Part shown: one piece after another, positions 9,383 to 18,081 of the stretch | How positions within the stretch are numbered: position 1 is the first letter of the stretch | Layout of the letters: each line of letters begins with the position of its first letter | Assembly: GCA_018673255.1 (NCBI GenBank) | Contig: JABHDC010000062.1 | Span: 1 to 59,853, forward strand | Length of the DNA: 59,853 bases | Direction of reading: 5' to 3' | Source of the DNA: Gemmatimonadota bacterium | GTDB taxonomy: Bacteria > Latescibacterota > UBA2968 > UBA8231 | The notes under the pieces: generated by a model | What the model was told of the DNA's origin: nothing | Database searches by the model: none | The model's input: only the letters and a program-made list of their open reading frames with translations | Program-made: the position numbers and the translations under genes

Positions 9383-12007
9383 TCAGTAGACCACATAAAC
9401 AACGTGTGTCTGCGTTGAATTCCGGTCGTCCGCATCGACACTCAGTCTCAGCAGATAGATACCCGGCGGTACGAGATTGTCCTCATCATCACGCCCCGTC
9501 CACTGGACCGAATACCCACCCGAGGTCAGCTCTGCATCCTGCAGCACGGCCAACCGACGCCCGCTCAAGTCATGTACTTCGACGGTTACGGTTCCGGGAG
9601 AGATGAGGCGCAGCACATCATAGCTGATGTTCAGCGCGTCGTTCACACCATCCGTATTCGGCGAGAATGGATTGGGCTGCAACCCGACGTTGTCAACCAG
9701 TTCGCGGCCCTGCCCACTGATGTCGGCGGTAACGCTCAAGGAGTTGCGGTCCTCCAGCTGATTCTCGGCTGCGAAGTCTACAACACTCTCGCCCGATTCA
9801 GGTGCCGAGGCCCCCTGAGGCAGGACGAGCCCCAACGTGTCGGGGTCGCCGGTTGCGTTGTCCTGCAACGCGAGCAAGCCATTGGCGGAATACTGCGTGC
9901 GATCGCGGGGACCGAGCGTATCCAGGAAGACATCGGCTTTGAACGTGGTATTGAAATCGATGACTCGCCCCTGGAACTGCAGACGCAGAAGCGCGGAGTC
10001 GTCGCCTGCATCTTCAGCCGTGACCCGGGGCACGGATACGACGAAGAAGTTGTCGTCGATGATGTCTTCCTTGAACTGCCCCGCCCCGAGTTCTCTTGCA
10101 TCACCGAGGGGGATTCGCTCCAGCGTCTGAACCTGACCATCCCCGAAGTCGATGGAGACGGCGTCTACCTGACTGATGCGGGCCGGCGTGCCGATCTGGA
10201 TCCGATTGAAGCCGCGCGAGATGTCGTCGAACTCGGCCCGAATGGCCACATTGAATGTCGTGTCTCGACCGGCCACGATGTTGACAGCCGGGGCCACTTC
10301 ACCGACGAGTTTGCTGGCAGCCCGTTGTGTATCGTATTCGAAGCGGAGATTGCGCACAACGCGACCAGCAGAGGGATCGTCACTATACAGATCCACGCGG
10401 ATCTGGAAGAACAACTGTCCTCCCGGCGCGGGCATCACCTGGCCATTCTTGGCCGGCTGTACCCCACTCCAAAATACGAGATCTGGCTCCGACTTCGCCC
10501 GGGCATTGCCGGGAATGAGGATATACTCATCTCGCGTGATCCGCACAGCGGCACGCTCCTCATTGCTCAGGGCGCTGAAAATGGCGCGGGCGTCGTTACG
10601 CAGCTTCTCCTCATTCAGATCCACGGTGGATCCAAATGTCGGCGCATCGCGGCGGCGGTCGATGACCGTCGCGCCATCGGCGCGCCACTCGATCTCATCC
10701 TGGAAGTCGTTGAACCGGAAGAAGACGATGGGCTCCGTGTTCCGACCCGTCTGGACCGAGACCACGGCCCGGGATTTCGAAGAATCCCCCACTACATCCT
10801 CTTCCCAGAAGATGCGCCCGAGTGTCGCCCGGGCCCCATCGGTCAGGGACAAGGGGCGCGTGATATACGTCGCATCCGGGAGGAAGCCGTCTGCAAATGC
10901 CTGGATTTCACTGATCGTGTAGTCGAGATCCGTATCGATATCCAGACGCAGATAGCGCAATCGTCGCGGTGGGTCCAGGGCGACAGTGATCGTGTCCCGG
11001 TTGTTCACCGGGGCGCGCTGGAGAATGACAAATTGCGGGAAGGTGTCCGCCACCTTGACAAACTGCGGGAACCCGAGATTCCCGGCACGCGCGTAGCTGA
11101 ATCCCGCGATGTTCGTTTCAGTATCAGGCACACCATTGTACAGGGTGTATGCCTTGAGATTGAAACCGTCGCCAGGGATGTTGTGAATCCGGACGAGAGA
11201 GATCGGGAAGTATCGGAACAAGTCTGCCCAGATGCGGAACTTCTGCAGAACATCTGCATCGGGCGTATCGATGCGTTCGAAGCCCGTCTCGGCGACACCG
11301 TCGAACATCTGCGCGGGTTCAAGTTCGAATCGTCGCGCCTTCTTCAGCGGCGTTTCCCAGAAGGCGAGCGTCGTCAGCTGCACATTCTTGTTGAACTTCC
11401 GCAGCACCGAGTCCGGGGGAGACGCCGTGGTCGGCTTCGGAAACGAGTCGAGGACATTGACGAGCACGGGAATGTCAGCGACACCGGCCTCGATGATCTC
11501 GAGAACGAGATCCGGCCGCTTGGGTAGATCCTGAAGTCGCTCGACCAAGACGTCGCCTGCGACGATGTCCACGCCCGCCACGGATGCATCCTGCTGAGCG
11601 ATCACGTCGAAGCGGGACACATCACGACCGAAGACGTTGCAACTGTCAAAGAAGGCGGCCAGAGCGCCGATCTGCGCTTCGGTCCAACCCAAATCCGTTC
11701 GAGCGTACGTCAACGCGGTGCCGCGGTCTTCCTGCCGCAGCGCAACAACAAATGAGTCTAGACCGACGATGGCAGCGGGTGCAGTTGGAGGCTGCACGAT
11801 GCGCTGCGGCTGAACCGGGCCAATCCCATCCGGCGCAGTGGTGAAATCGACTGGCTGGAGAAAGAACCTGGGAGACAGCGATGACTCCTGGGCTTCATCC
11901 CAAGCCACATCGCCAGGCAGAGAGAATTCCGACACCTCGGCCATCACCGCCGTAGACAGCGGGAGAGCGATCAGGAGTGTAAGAACACGGGATTGCAGGG
12001 CACCCAT
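9383..12007 (-). CDS. Large secreted surface protein with FlgD-like C-terminal domain
   Basis: The 874-aa protein starts at the ATG at 12007, directly before a signal peptide (MGALQSRVLTLL... ending VMA). The frame extends to 12097, but that extension would precede the signal peptide and run into the terminator hairpin. The ribosome site is weak (AGGA at 9 nt). The middle contains sandwich-like segments similar to those of its two downstream paralogues (for example FFQIRVDLYSDDPSAGR, compared with LQIRVNLRSDDPHK in the 1084-aa protein). The C-terminal domain shows NPFSPNTDGVND, VHDLSGRRL and GNLVPPGIYLLRL and ends in VVYVVY. It lacks the Asp-rich repeats. It is the first large gene after the terminator of the 303-aa protein, so its expression may depend on read-through. 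Confidence 0.85.
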   Translation of the reverse strand: MGALQSRVLTLLIALPLSTAVMAEVSEFSLPGDVAWDEAQESSLSPRFFLQPVDFTTAPDGIGPVQPQRIVQPPTAPAAIVGLDSFVVALRQEDRGTALTYARTDLGWTEAQIGALAAFFDSCNVFGRDVSRFDVIAQQDASVAGVDIVAGDVLVERLQDLPKRPDLVLEIIEAGVADIPVLVNVLDSFPKPTTASPPDSVLRKFNKNVQLTTLAFWETPLKKARRFELEPAQMFDGVAETGFERIDTPDADVLQKFRIWADLFRYFPISLVRIHNIPGDGFNLKAYTLYNGVPDTETNIAGFSYARAGNLGFPQFVKVADTFPQFVILQRAPVNNRDTITVALDPPRRLRYLRLDIDTDLDYTISEIQAFADGFLPDATYITRPLSLTDGARATLGRIFWEEDVVGDSSKSRAVVSVQTGRNTEPIVFFRFNDFQDEIEWRADGATVIDRRRDAPTFGSTVDLNEEKLRNDARAIFSALSNEERAAVRITRDEYILIPGNARAKSEPDLVFWSGVQPAKNGQVMPAPGGQLFFQIRVDLYSDDPSAGRVVRNLRFEYDTQRAASKLVGEVAPAVNIVAGRDTTFNVAIRAEFDDISRGFNRIQIGTPARISQVDAVSIDFGDGQVQTLERIPLGDARELGAGQFKEDIIDDNFFVVSVPRVTAEDAGDDSALLRLQFQGRVIDFNTTFKADVFLDTLGPRDRTQYSANGLLALQDNATGDPDTLGLVLPQGASAPESGESVVDFAAENQLEDRNSLSVTADISGQGRELVDNVGLQPNPFSPNTDGVNDALNISYDVLRLISPGTVTVEVHDLSGRRLAVLQDAELTSGGYSVQWTGRDDEDNLVPPGIYLLRLSVDADDRNSTQTHVVYVVY

Positions 12008-12063
12008 GTGATCAGATCCTGTCGGCGTGAGATTCGAACGGACGTGAATGTTGTGAATGGTCG

Positions 12064-12095
12064 AAAAAAGGGGGACACAAGGCCCCCCTTTTTTC
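12064..12095 (-). terminator. Strong Rho-independent terminator behind the 303-aa secreted protein gene
   Basis: An 11-bp perfect stem (AAAAAAGGGGG at 12064-12074 with CCCCCTTTTTT in the 12084-12094 arm) closes a short loop. Read on the minus strand, the stem ends in a run of six T. It can act on both strands because the arms are A/T-flanked on each side. It separates the 303-aa gene from the large surface-protein genes. Confidence 0.85.
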
Positions 12096-12122
12096 AAAAT
12101 TTTCTTTGTCAGAATATCTGTT

Positions 12123-12146
12123 GGGGCCGCCCCGGAGGACGGCCCC
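12123..12146 (-). other. GC hairpin between stop codon and terminator
   Basis: GGGGCCG at 12123-12129 pairs with CGGCCCC at 12140-12146 around a 10-nt loop. No T-tract follows. It lies between the stop codon of the 303-aa gene and the strong terminator, so it may protect the mRNA 3' end or serve as an auxiliary pause site. The function is inferred. Confidence 0.5.
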
Positions 12147-12207
12147 AGATTCAGATACTGTGCCTCAAGCTACGAAGGCGGTCAGGCCAACGAGTTATCC
12201 GGTAAGA

Positions 12208-13119
12208 TTACTCGAAGGTGGCCTTGACGCGGCCCCAGGAGCTCTCCTCGACGGCGGTAATGTCGCCACCGACGCCAACAAGGCGGGCATCAGCGAAGCG
12301 CTCAGCATAGCGCCACGTAGCGGCCTGACCCGTGACGGTGTGGAAGGCGTGATACGTGCCAGCCACATCCCAGTCGGGAACGGAGATCTGGAAACCGATG
12401 GTGTTACCAGCGACGAGGTTCGTCGCTTCCGACGCGGCCGGATCGTTGAAGATCAGGTTGTCGAAGGGCGTCAGATAGAACTCGACGAGCGTCGTTACCG
12501 GGCTATCGCCGAAGGCAACGCCGCCACCGAGCGAATAAGGCACAGCATTGACCCAGCTCTGACCGGCGCCGAGATAACCGGCATGGGTGTCATCAGGAGA
12601 TTCGGCGATGACGAGATACTGCTGAGCCTGACGGTTGTTGACGAGGTTGATTTCCTCTTCCGTGCAGCCTTCGCAGTTACCAGCACCGAAACCATACTCG
12701 CCACCAGAGTGGTCACCATCGAGCATGAACTCGATGACAGAATCCCACTTCCAGGTGTCGCCCATGTTGCCGCCGGCATACTCGTTCACATACACGTCAT
12801 CGGTGCGCTCCATGGCGCCCCAGACGGTGCTGGTCGTGCTGTTCCAGCCGAACCAGATCCGGTAGTCCATGTCCGCCGGATCATAAGGAGCACCGTCACC
12901 AACGCCAGGATCGGCGAAGAAGTCAGTGGCGTCCAAAGACGGATCGCCGACGAGGTCGATCCAGTCGTCGAGGCTACCATCGTTGAAATCGATCTCGGAG
13001 ACGTCTTCGTCTGCGATCTCGAAAAAGAGGTAAACCTCACTACCGATATGGGCGTTTGCCCCGCTGACGAGACCCAAGGTCAGGGTCAGCGCCAGTACTG
13101 CAAGAAGCGACTTGCGCAT
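12208..13119 (-). CDS. Abundant secreted protein, possibly CBM9/DOMON-like sandwich, with WGxVK C-terminus
   Basis: This 303-aa protein has a textbook signal peptide (MRKSLLAVLALTLTLGLVSGANA). The mature part is acidic and aromatic (DMDYRIWFGWNSTT, GDTWKWDSVIEFMLDGD), a pattern like CBM9/DOMON-type sandwich domains that bind sugars or sit at the cell surface; that assignment is tentative. It ends in SSWGRVKATFE, a motif shared with another secreted protein at 18295-18789. GGAGGAG lies 11 nt before the ATG. Its near-consensus promoter, long leader and strong terminator suggest a highly expressed, monocistronic message. It is followed by the large surface-protein genes and could be a matrix or surface-layer component. 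Confidence 0.8.
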   Translation of the reverse strand: MRKSLLAVLALTLTLGLVSGANAHIGSEVYLFFEIADEDVSEIDFNDGSLDDWIDLVGDPSLDATDFFADPGVGDGAPYDPADMDYRIWFGWNSTTSTVWGAMERTDDVYVNEYAGGNMGDTWKWDSVIEFMLDGDHSGGEYGFGAGNCEGCTEEEINLVNNRQAQQYLVIAESPDDTHAGYLGAGQSWVNAVPYSLGGGVAFGDSPVTTLVEFYLTPFDNLIFNDPAASEATNLVAGNTIGFQISVPDWDVAGTYHAFHTVTGQAATWRYAERFADARLVGVGGDITAVEESSWGRVKATFE

Positions 13120-13441
13120 TGTTGCTCACTCCTCCGTGAAGGAAGGTAGGGTTTGCGAATTCTGCCCAGACGGTGTCGATCATCTCCGACCGAGCCGCTT
13201 GCTCTACCATGCCAACGTGCAAAAACACGTCATTACGGCAAAGTGCTGCGGTGGCCAGCGGCCGAATGCCGATCACTCCCCTGCCACACCCCTTGTCTCT
13301 ATTACTCGATCACGTGCTCAATTTGAGCATTCGATCTGAGACGATACTACGAGATGTGCTGTCATCGGACACCGGGATTCCATGGAGATCCCAACGTCGT
13401 CAGCTCGTGGCGGAGATGACACATCCTGGACACGAATTTAG
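13120..13441 (-). promoter_or_regulatory. Long 5' leader (about 320 nt) of the 303-aa secreted protein gene
   Basis: The stretch between the predicted transcription start near 13442 and the ATG at 13119 contains no supported gene. It holds a perfect palindrome, GCTCAATTTGAGC, at 13316-13328 and otherwise no structure I can identify as a known riboswitch. A leader of this length is unusual beside the short leaders elsewhere in the window. Its existence depends on the predicted promoter being the one used. Confidence 0.45.
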
Positions 13442-13448
13442 CGCTGAT

Positions 13449-13477
13449 ATAATACCCCTGCGGTGGAGGAGTGTCAA
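13449..13477 (-). promoter_or_regulatory. Near-consensus sigma-70-type promoter for the 303-aa secreted protein gene
   Basis: Read on the minus strand, TTGACA (13477-13472) is a perfect -35 box, followed by a 17-bp spacer and TATTAT (13454-13449) as the -10 box. An A/T-rich stretch (TTGTTAAAAT) lies just upstream of the -35 box, like an UP element. This is the best promoter match I found in the window. Confidence 0.75.
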
Positions 13478-13547
13478 GGATTTTAACAATAGAGCTGCAG
13501 GTGGTCGGAGAGAGGCGGTTGTGTCTGATTTGCTCTCACTTCCGACC

Positions 13548-14423
13548 TCAAGGAGACGTTGACGGGCCCGGCGATGGCGGCGTGCTCTGATCCTGCTCCC
13601 ACTCGAGGCGCAATAGCCGGATCTGGTGCAAACCGATGGCAAAAGGAGCGCCACCGGCACTCCCGGTGAAGGCCTCAAAGACGCGCTGTTCGAACAGACG
13701 GTCGGTCTCCCCAGGTACCCGGATCGTGCTGGCATCGGCGGTGCCGTGTGCCACCTTGCCACTGCGGAAGGTAATTGCCACCGCCCGGCTCTCAGTCGCC
13801 CTCGGCGCCTGGGTGAACTCGATGCGGTCGATACTCGACAGCGCCTTGGTGCGGTGCTTACGCCCCTGGTCGTACAGGAAATCCGTGCGACCCCTGAAGC
13901 GAAGCGTCTCCACCTCGAATCGTTTGCCCTCCAGGTCCACGAGGGTGGCTCGCAGGGAGACACTCGCCTGAGCAGCGTCGTCGTGATGGAATCGCAGATC
14001 TCTTACATCAATCAACTGGATGGCAACGGGGCCCAGTTCACTTCGGCCAGAGAATCCGCCGCCGGTGGCGGGGCCACTCACAACGGACCGATGGGGGGAG
14101 GCGCCACCGGAGGAACCGGCATACATCTGCCCCTCCAGTTTCTGCCCATCACGCAGATCGATGACCACCGGGATTTCACGGTCATTCACATTGCCGCCGA
14201 GGACGATCCTGGTGATGTCCCGGAATCGGATCAGTTGCCGACGCCCGCCGCTGTAGACCTCGAATTCGGGTTGCTTCTGATAGGTGAGATTGCGGACCTC
14301 GTATCGATCACCACTGCGGTCGATGACCGTCGCAGAAAAGGATGCAGCAGCGGCATCATTTACCGTCAGCAACAACGCCGACAGTACGAGAAGCGTGCCC
14401 AGATTACGGCGTCGTCGTGTCAC
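13548..14423 (-). CDS. Exported protein of unknown function
   Basis: The 291-aa protein starts at GTG 14423, 6 nt after GGAGG. The N-terminus RRRRNLGTLLVLSALLL...AAAA is a signal peptide with a very basic n-region. A second GTG one codon earlier is possible, and the frame extends to 14507. The mature protein contains two similar segments: a strand pattern FSATVIDRSGDRYEVRNLTY early and LRATLVDLEGKRFEVETLRF about 120 residues later, each followed by a DITRIVL/SIDRIEF-type strand. It therefore looks like an internal duplication of a ~120-residue beta domain. The C-terminus is Pro/Ser-rich. Its start overlaps the upstream lipoprotein gene by 20 nt, so translation is probably coupled. No family recognised. 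Confidence 0.75.
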   Translation of the reverse strand: MTRRRRNLGTLLVLSALLLTVNDAAAASFSATVIDRSGDRYEVRNLTYQKQPEFEVYSGGRRQLIRFRDITRIVLGGNVNDREIPVVIDLRDGQKLEGQMYAGSSGGASPHRSVVSGPATGGGFSGRSELGPVAIQLIDVRDLRFHHDDAAQASVSLRATLVDLEGKRFEVETLRFRGRTDFLYDQGRKHRTKALSSIDRIEFTQAPRATESRAVAITFRSGKVAHGTADASTIRVPGETDRLFEQRVFEAFTGSAGGAPFAIGLHQIRLLRLEWEQDQSTPPSPGPSTSP

Positions 14424-15060
14424 CACTGTCCTCCTCTTCCTGTACCGGTTCACCGATCTGCATCTGCGTGATCCCTCCGAAGCCGACTTCAACCGGTATG
14501 ATCTCATCCTGTCCGGTGGGTGAATTCTCGATCCGAACCTTGTAGGTCCGTCCCGCCGGTACGAGAAAGTGTTTGACCGCCGATGACGTCATGGCCTTCC
14601 CCAATACTGAGCGCATGGGGTAGTCCATGATGATGAAAGGGATCTGTGTGTTCGTCTGCGCCGAACCAGTGAACCGAATGGCAAAACGTCCAACCGGGAC
14701 GGGCACGAATCTCTCCTCGCCCATTCTGATCTCGACATCTTCGATGAGGACATCGTCTGAGATGTCGGTGTTGATCCTCACCGTATACATCCCCGGTTCC
14801 AGATCGACGACGAGATTGCTCACCTCGGTACCGGTGAGATAGCTGGTCGGAGAACTGGCCGACATTCGGGGTGTATCGGCGTGCACTTCCTCGTCGGTTT
14901 CCTGATCGGTCACGTAGAAATTCAGCTGGGGGATCCCGCCGGCATCCAGCACCAGGCGCCCCCTGCCTTCACTGATCGGCGCCGGGCCATATCCACCAGT
15001 GGTGGCGGCACAGCCCATCAGCATACAGGCAGCCAGCGAGGTCAGGATATTGAGCTTCAT
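14404..15060 (-). CDS. Lipoprotein of unknown function
   Basis: The 218-aa protein has a lipoprotein signal peptide (MKLNILTSLAACMLMGC, Cys17). The mature part is beta-rich and contains PGMYTVRINTDISDD and PAGRTYKVRIENSPTG, which resemble the PEGA-like or carrier-type sandwich repeats common in envelope lipoproteins. The C-terminus is acidic (VQEEEDSGD). GGGAGA lies 7 nt before the ATG, and a good promoter sits about 35-60 bp upstream. It is the first gene of a two-gene operon with the overlapping exported protein. I cannot name a function. Confidence 0.75.
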   Translation of the reverse strand: MKLNILTSLAACMLMGCAATTGGYGPAPISEGRGRLVLDAGGIPQLNFYVTDQETDEEVHADTPRMSASSPTSYLTGTEVSNLVVDLEPGMYTVRINTDISDDVLIEDVEIRMGEERFVPVPVGRFAIRFTGSAQTNTQIPFIIMDYPMRSVLGKAMTSSAVKHFLVPAGRTYKVRIENSPTGQDEIIPVEVGFGGITQMQIGEPVQEEEDSGDTTTP

Positions 15061-15093
15061 GCGCGCATCTCCCTCAGGTTAGTTGCTTGTGCT

Positions 15094-15123
15094 AGAGTAT
15101 CTTGCGAGCCTGATACGTGTCAA
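15094..15123 (-). promoter_or_regulatory. Probable sigma-70-type promoter for the 14404-15060 lipoprotein operon
   Basis: On the minus strand a perfect TTGACA (15123-15118) is followed after 18 bp by TACTCT (15099-15094). The predicted start near 15087 gives a leader of about 27 nt to the ATG at 15060. Confidence 0.6.
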
Positions 15124-15234
15124 ACCCAGGCTGAACCATGGCCCGATCCGACTGACCTGTATTCCTGGTCCTGATTCGGCCTGTTTTTCTACAGGATTCG
15201 GCGTATCACCGGACCCATCGGGCCTCGATCAGGG

Positions 15235-16812
15235 TTAGTCGATCGGCCCCAGTGCGACGACGATGAAGTGCCGATTCTCACCCGATTCAGCTCGAGCCTG
15301 ATGGAGCCATCCCTTGTGCGTGTGGACCCGCCGAGGGTAGGCCCCAGGCGTCGACACGCCGCGGCGCAGCAATTCCTGCCAGAATGCGGGAGATTGCTGA
15401 GCAAACTGCGTTGCAGTCAAGAAGTGGGTCGCTCCCCGAGTCTGCAGCAGGTCGAGTAGGTCCACACTGAACTGAGACGGGGTGATCTGCCAGCCCTTCC
15501 TGTGAGTGTAGTAGAGAAGACTGGGATTCTGCGCTCGATGGGGCGCAGCCGCATTCTCGTCCAGGTCACCCACCACCAACCGCGCAGAGGCCGGCAGCGC
15601 ACGATCCAGCACGCTACCAGCAGCCAGACAACTCCGGTAGTACTCGTAGACGTTGTTCTCGGGGTGGTGGTATTCCGCCACGACTGATGTTGCACAGGCT
15701 GTAATAGACAGGATCGCCGCCACCACCGCCCCCTGACGCCATCGCTGCGAGCCCGGCCCGTGGCGGAGCCAGTTCACCAGGGTGACTGCCATCATCAGAG
15801 CCAATACCGGTGTGAAAGGCAGTTGGTAATAGTGCAGCTTCCGATTCCCCTCAGGCACGAGAAACAGGTAGAGCACGAGGGCGCCGATCCACCAGAGCAC
15901 GTAGGCGGCCTGGGGCGCCTGCAGCCGCTGGCGGAAGAGCAGCCAGGTACCGGCCAGCGCCAGCAGGAATCCCGGTGGGGTGGCCACAGCCCACACAAAC
16001 CTGCCAAGCATGGAGGCGTAGAACGGCGCCGTTGTCAGTAGTGTCCGATCCCACTTGTCGTAACCGTCTCTCCCCCAGATACCAAAAGTGAGGCCCGTCT
16101 CAGCGAAGAGACCCGCTGCGTGTCCGTACCAGGCGAAAGTGGGCGCCAACACGAGGACGGCATACAACCAGAGGGCCGGTTGGCTGAACAATCGCCATCC
16201 GTATCGTTGCCAGACGAGCCCGAGGAGCGGGAAACCGAGATACAACGTCGGAATCTTGACCATGAAACACAGGGCAGCCGTCACCACGGCGAGCACGAAT
16301 CGTGCCTGCCCCCCTCGGTCCAGCCATCGCTGCATCGCCAGGAGGCCCCCCAGACTCAGTGCCATCATCAGAGCCTCGGGCATGAAGGCCCGGCCAAAGA
16401 ACCAGCTCAGGGGCAGCATCGCATACAGAAGAGAGGCGAGTCGAGCCGTCGTGTGATCGAAGGCGCGTGCCACCAGCAGGTAAAGGAACCCCACCGATAG
16501 CGTGGAACAGATCGCTGCCAGAAGGCGACCGATCCACTCGTGCGACTCCCCGGCCACGCCGTAGACCAGGGCCGTCAGATATGGAAACAGGGGGAAATTC
16601 ATCTCCACGTAGCCGGCCGTATCACCTCGCCAGTCGACGCGTGGATGGAAGAGTTCGTAACCCTCTTCGGAGAAATTGCGGGCGATGGCCGCCGTGTCGG
16701 TCTGACGCCACGCCTGCTGATCGATCAGTGGCTCGTTCAATCCGATCAACCGCAGAAGGATAGCGAAGGCGAGGATCGCCCACAGCCAGCGATCGCGGCT
16801 GACAACAGACAT
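15235..16812 (-). CDS. GT39/PMT-family integral membrane glycosyltransferase
   Basis: The 525-aa protein has about ten predicted membrane helices. Its first periplasmic loop has the acidic/aromatic pattern (LIDQQAWRQTDTAAIA) typical of PMT_2/ArnT-like glycosyltransferases, which transfer a sugar from a polyprenyl-phosphate donor to protein or lipid on the outer face of the inner membrane. The C-terminal ~130 residues form a soluble periplasmic domain. The ATG at 16812 is 6 nt from GGGAGG; a GTG one codon upstream is possible. It is 48 bp downstream of a PD40 lipoprotein gene on the same strand. The sugar and acceptor cannot be read from the sequence; the abundant surface proteins nearby are possible targets (inference). 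Confidence 0.85.
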   Translation of the reverse strand: MSVVSRDRWLWAILAFAILLRLIGLNEPLIDQQAWRQTDTAAIARNFSEEGYELFHPRVDWRGDTAGYVEMNFPLFPYLTALVYGVAGESHEWIGRLLAAICSTLSVGFLYLLVARAFDHTTARLASLLYAMLPLSWFFGRAFMPEALMMALSLGGLLAMQRWLDRGGQARFVLAVVTAALCFMVKIPTLYLGFPLLGLVWQRYGWRLFSQPALWLYAVLVLAPTFAWYGHAAGLFAETGLTFGIWGRDGYDKWDRTLLTTAPFYASMLGRFVWAVATPPGFLLALAGTWLLFRQRLQAPQAAYVLWWIGALVLYLFLVPEGNRKLHYYQLPFTPVLALMMAVTLVNWLRHGPGSQRWRQGAVVAAILSITACATSVVAEYHHPENNVYEYYRSCLAAGSVLDRALPASARLVVGDLDENAAAPHRAQNPSLLYYTHRKGWQITPSQFSVDLLDLLQTRGATHFLTATQFAQQSPAFWQELLRRGVSTPGAYPRRVHTHKGWLHQARAESGENRHFIVVALGPID

Positions 16813-16860
16813 CACCTGCCTCCCTCGACCGCCCCGGCCTGAACTAGTACGCCAGCCAGC

Positions 16861-18081
16861 CTAGAATGCCCGCCAACTCGGCGAGACCTCGTCGCGATCA
16901 TCCGTGTTGGTGAGATTCACAGGGAGAATGGGCTTGCTCACCGCTTCGTCCCAGTCGAAGCCGACACTGGGAACGACGAAGATGTCAAAAGTGCCCATCG
17001 GGCGCTTCTTGCCCATAGAGAACTCCTCGATCATCAACTCGCCGTCATCGCCAATCTTCATCTTGCCCTGGTACACCAAGCCCCCACCATCCGGTGACCA
17101 CTCAGGATCCTGCTCGAAGGTCATCTGAGCAACGGTGATGCGGATCTGATGGCCATTGGCAGGATTGGCAATCATCAGTTCCTGACCGCCGAATCGTTCG
17201 GAATTAAAAGCGAGCAAGCGACCATTCGGCGCCCAGGACGGGTACCAGTCGAATCGCTTGTCCTGGGTGATCCGCCGCATGTCGCTGCCATCGGTATTGA
17301 TGACGTAGATCTCGTCATTTCCCTCGAACTGACCCGATGTGAATGTGATCCTGCGCCCATCCGGTGACCAGGACGGTTGTCGCCCCTGGACCAGCTTGCG
17401 CGGTTCGCTGCCATCTGCAGCCATCGTCCAGATGGCGATGTCGCCGTCCCGCTGGGAGACGAAGGCAATCTGCTGACCATCAGGCGACCAGCACGCCTCT
17501 TTGTCACTTTCAGGGTGTTGGGTCAAGCGGGTGGCATTCGAGCCATCTGCATTCATCACGCCCACGTCGATATTCGACATGACGTCGCCGATCGTGTAGA
17601 TGATCCGGCGGCCATCGGGTGACCACTGCGGGTTCTGCTCGAATTCTCTTGTGTCGGTGAGCTGGATGACGTCCCCGCCGGCAGCAGGCACGGTGAACAG
17701 GTCCCAGTCACGAACGCGCGTCGGCGTTGAGGCGTAGACGATCGTTCCAGTAGGCTCGAAGCTGGGATTGCCACCCTTCGGCACATCGAATGCCAACTCG
17801 AAGGTCTGGACACCCGAAATCGACGGTGAACCAACTTCGATGGTCTTGGTCTCGATGTAGTTGGCCGCCGAGACGGTGACCTCGTACGACCCGCTGCCGA
17901 TCTCACTGAAGGTGAAGGTACCCGCTTCGACGAGCCGGTTGTACTTCGGCTGAAGTCGCTCGGCTTCCAGTCGGACCAGCCGTCCGTCGCCACCGCGTAC
18001 TTCGACCTTGACCTCGTTGACCCCACAGGCTGTCGCAGCCAGGCCGACGAAGAACAGGGCCCACCGGTTGATCACCTTCAC
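16861..18081 (-). CDS. Lipoprotein with carboxypeptidase-regulatory-like domain and TolB-type PD40 beta-propeller
   Basis: The 406-aa protein starts at GTG 18081, five nt after GGAGGT. The signal peptide ends in a lipobox (LAATAC, Cys19). Residues about 25-95 form a small sandwich like the CarboxypepD-reg domain. Residues about 105-405 contain at least six PD40/WD40-like blades, each with a W-S-P-D-G-x-x-I/L motif (QWSPDGRRIIY, CWSPDGQQIAF, SWSPDGRRITF, SWAPNGRLLAF, EWSPDGGGLVY), as in TolB and DPP-IV-like propellers. The role is probably binding or scaffolding at the periplasmic face of the membrane. It is not TolB itself, because the pal/tol genes are absent and TolB's N-terminal domain is missing. 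Confidence 0.85.
   Translation of the reverse strand: MKVINRWALFFVGLAATACGVNEVKVEVRGGDGRLVRLEAERLQPKYNRLVEAGTFTFSEIGSGSYEVTVSAANYIETKTIEVGSPSISGVQTFELAFDVPKGGNPSFEPTGTIVYASTPTRVRDWDLFTVPAAGGDVIQLTDTREFEQNPQWSPDGRRIIYTIGDVMSNIDVGVMNADGSNATRLTQHPESDKEACWSPDGQQIAFVSQRDGDIAIWTMAADGSEPRKLVQGRQPSWSPDGRRITFTSGQFEGNDEIYVINTDGSDMRRITQDKRFDWYPSWAPNGRLLAFNSERFGGQELMIANPANGHQIRITVAQMTFEQDPEWSPDGGGLVYQGKMKIGDDGELMIEEFSMGKKRPMGTFDIFVVPSVGFDWDEAVSKPILPVNLTNTDDRDEVSPSWRAF

Noticed and set aside
9572..11527. 651-codon open frame on the plus strand opposite the 874-aa surface protein gene
   Set aside because: It is fully antisense to a gene with signal peptide and family domain, has no ribosome site or recognisable domain, and its composition reads as a complement of GC-rich coding DNA.
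12106..13149. 347-codon plus-strand frame opposite the 303-aa secreted protein
   Set aside because: It is antisense to a gene with promoter, Shine-Dalgarno site and signal peptide; no domain or ribosome site supports it.
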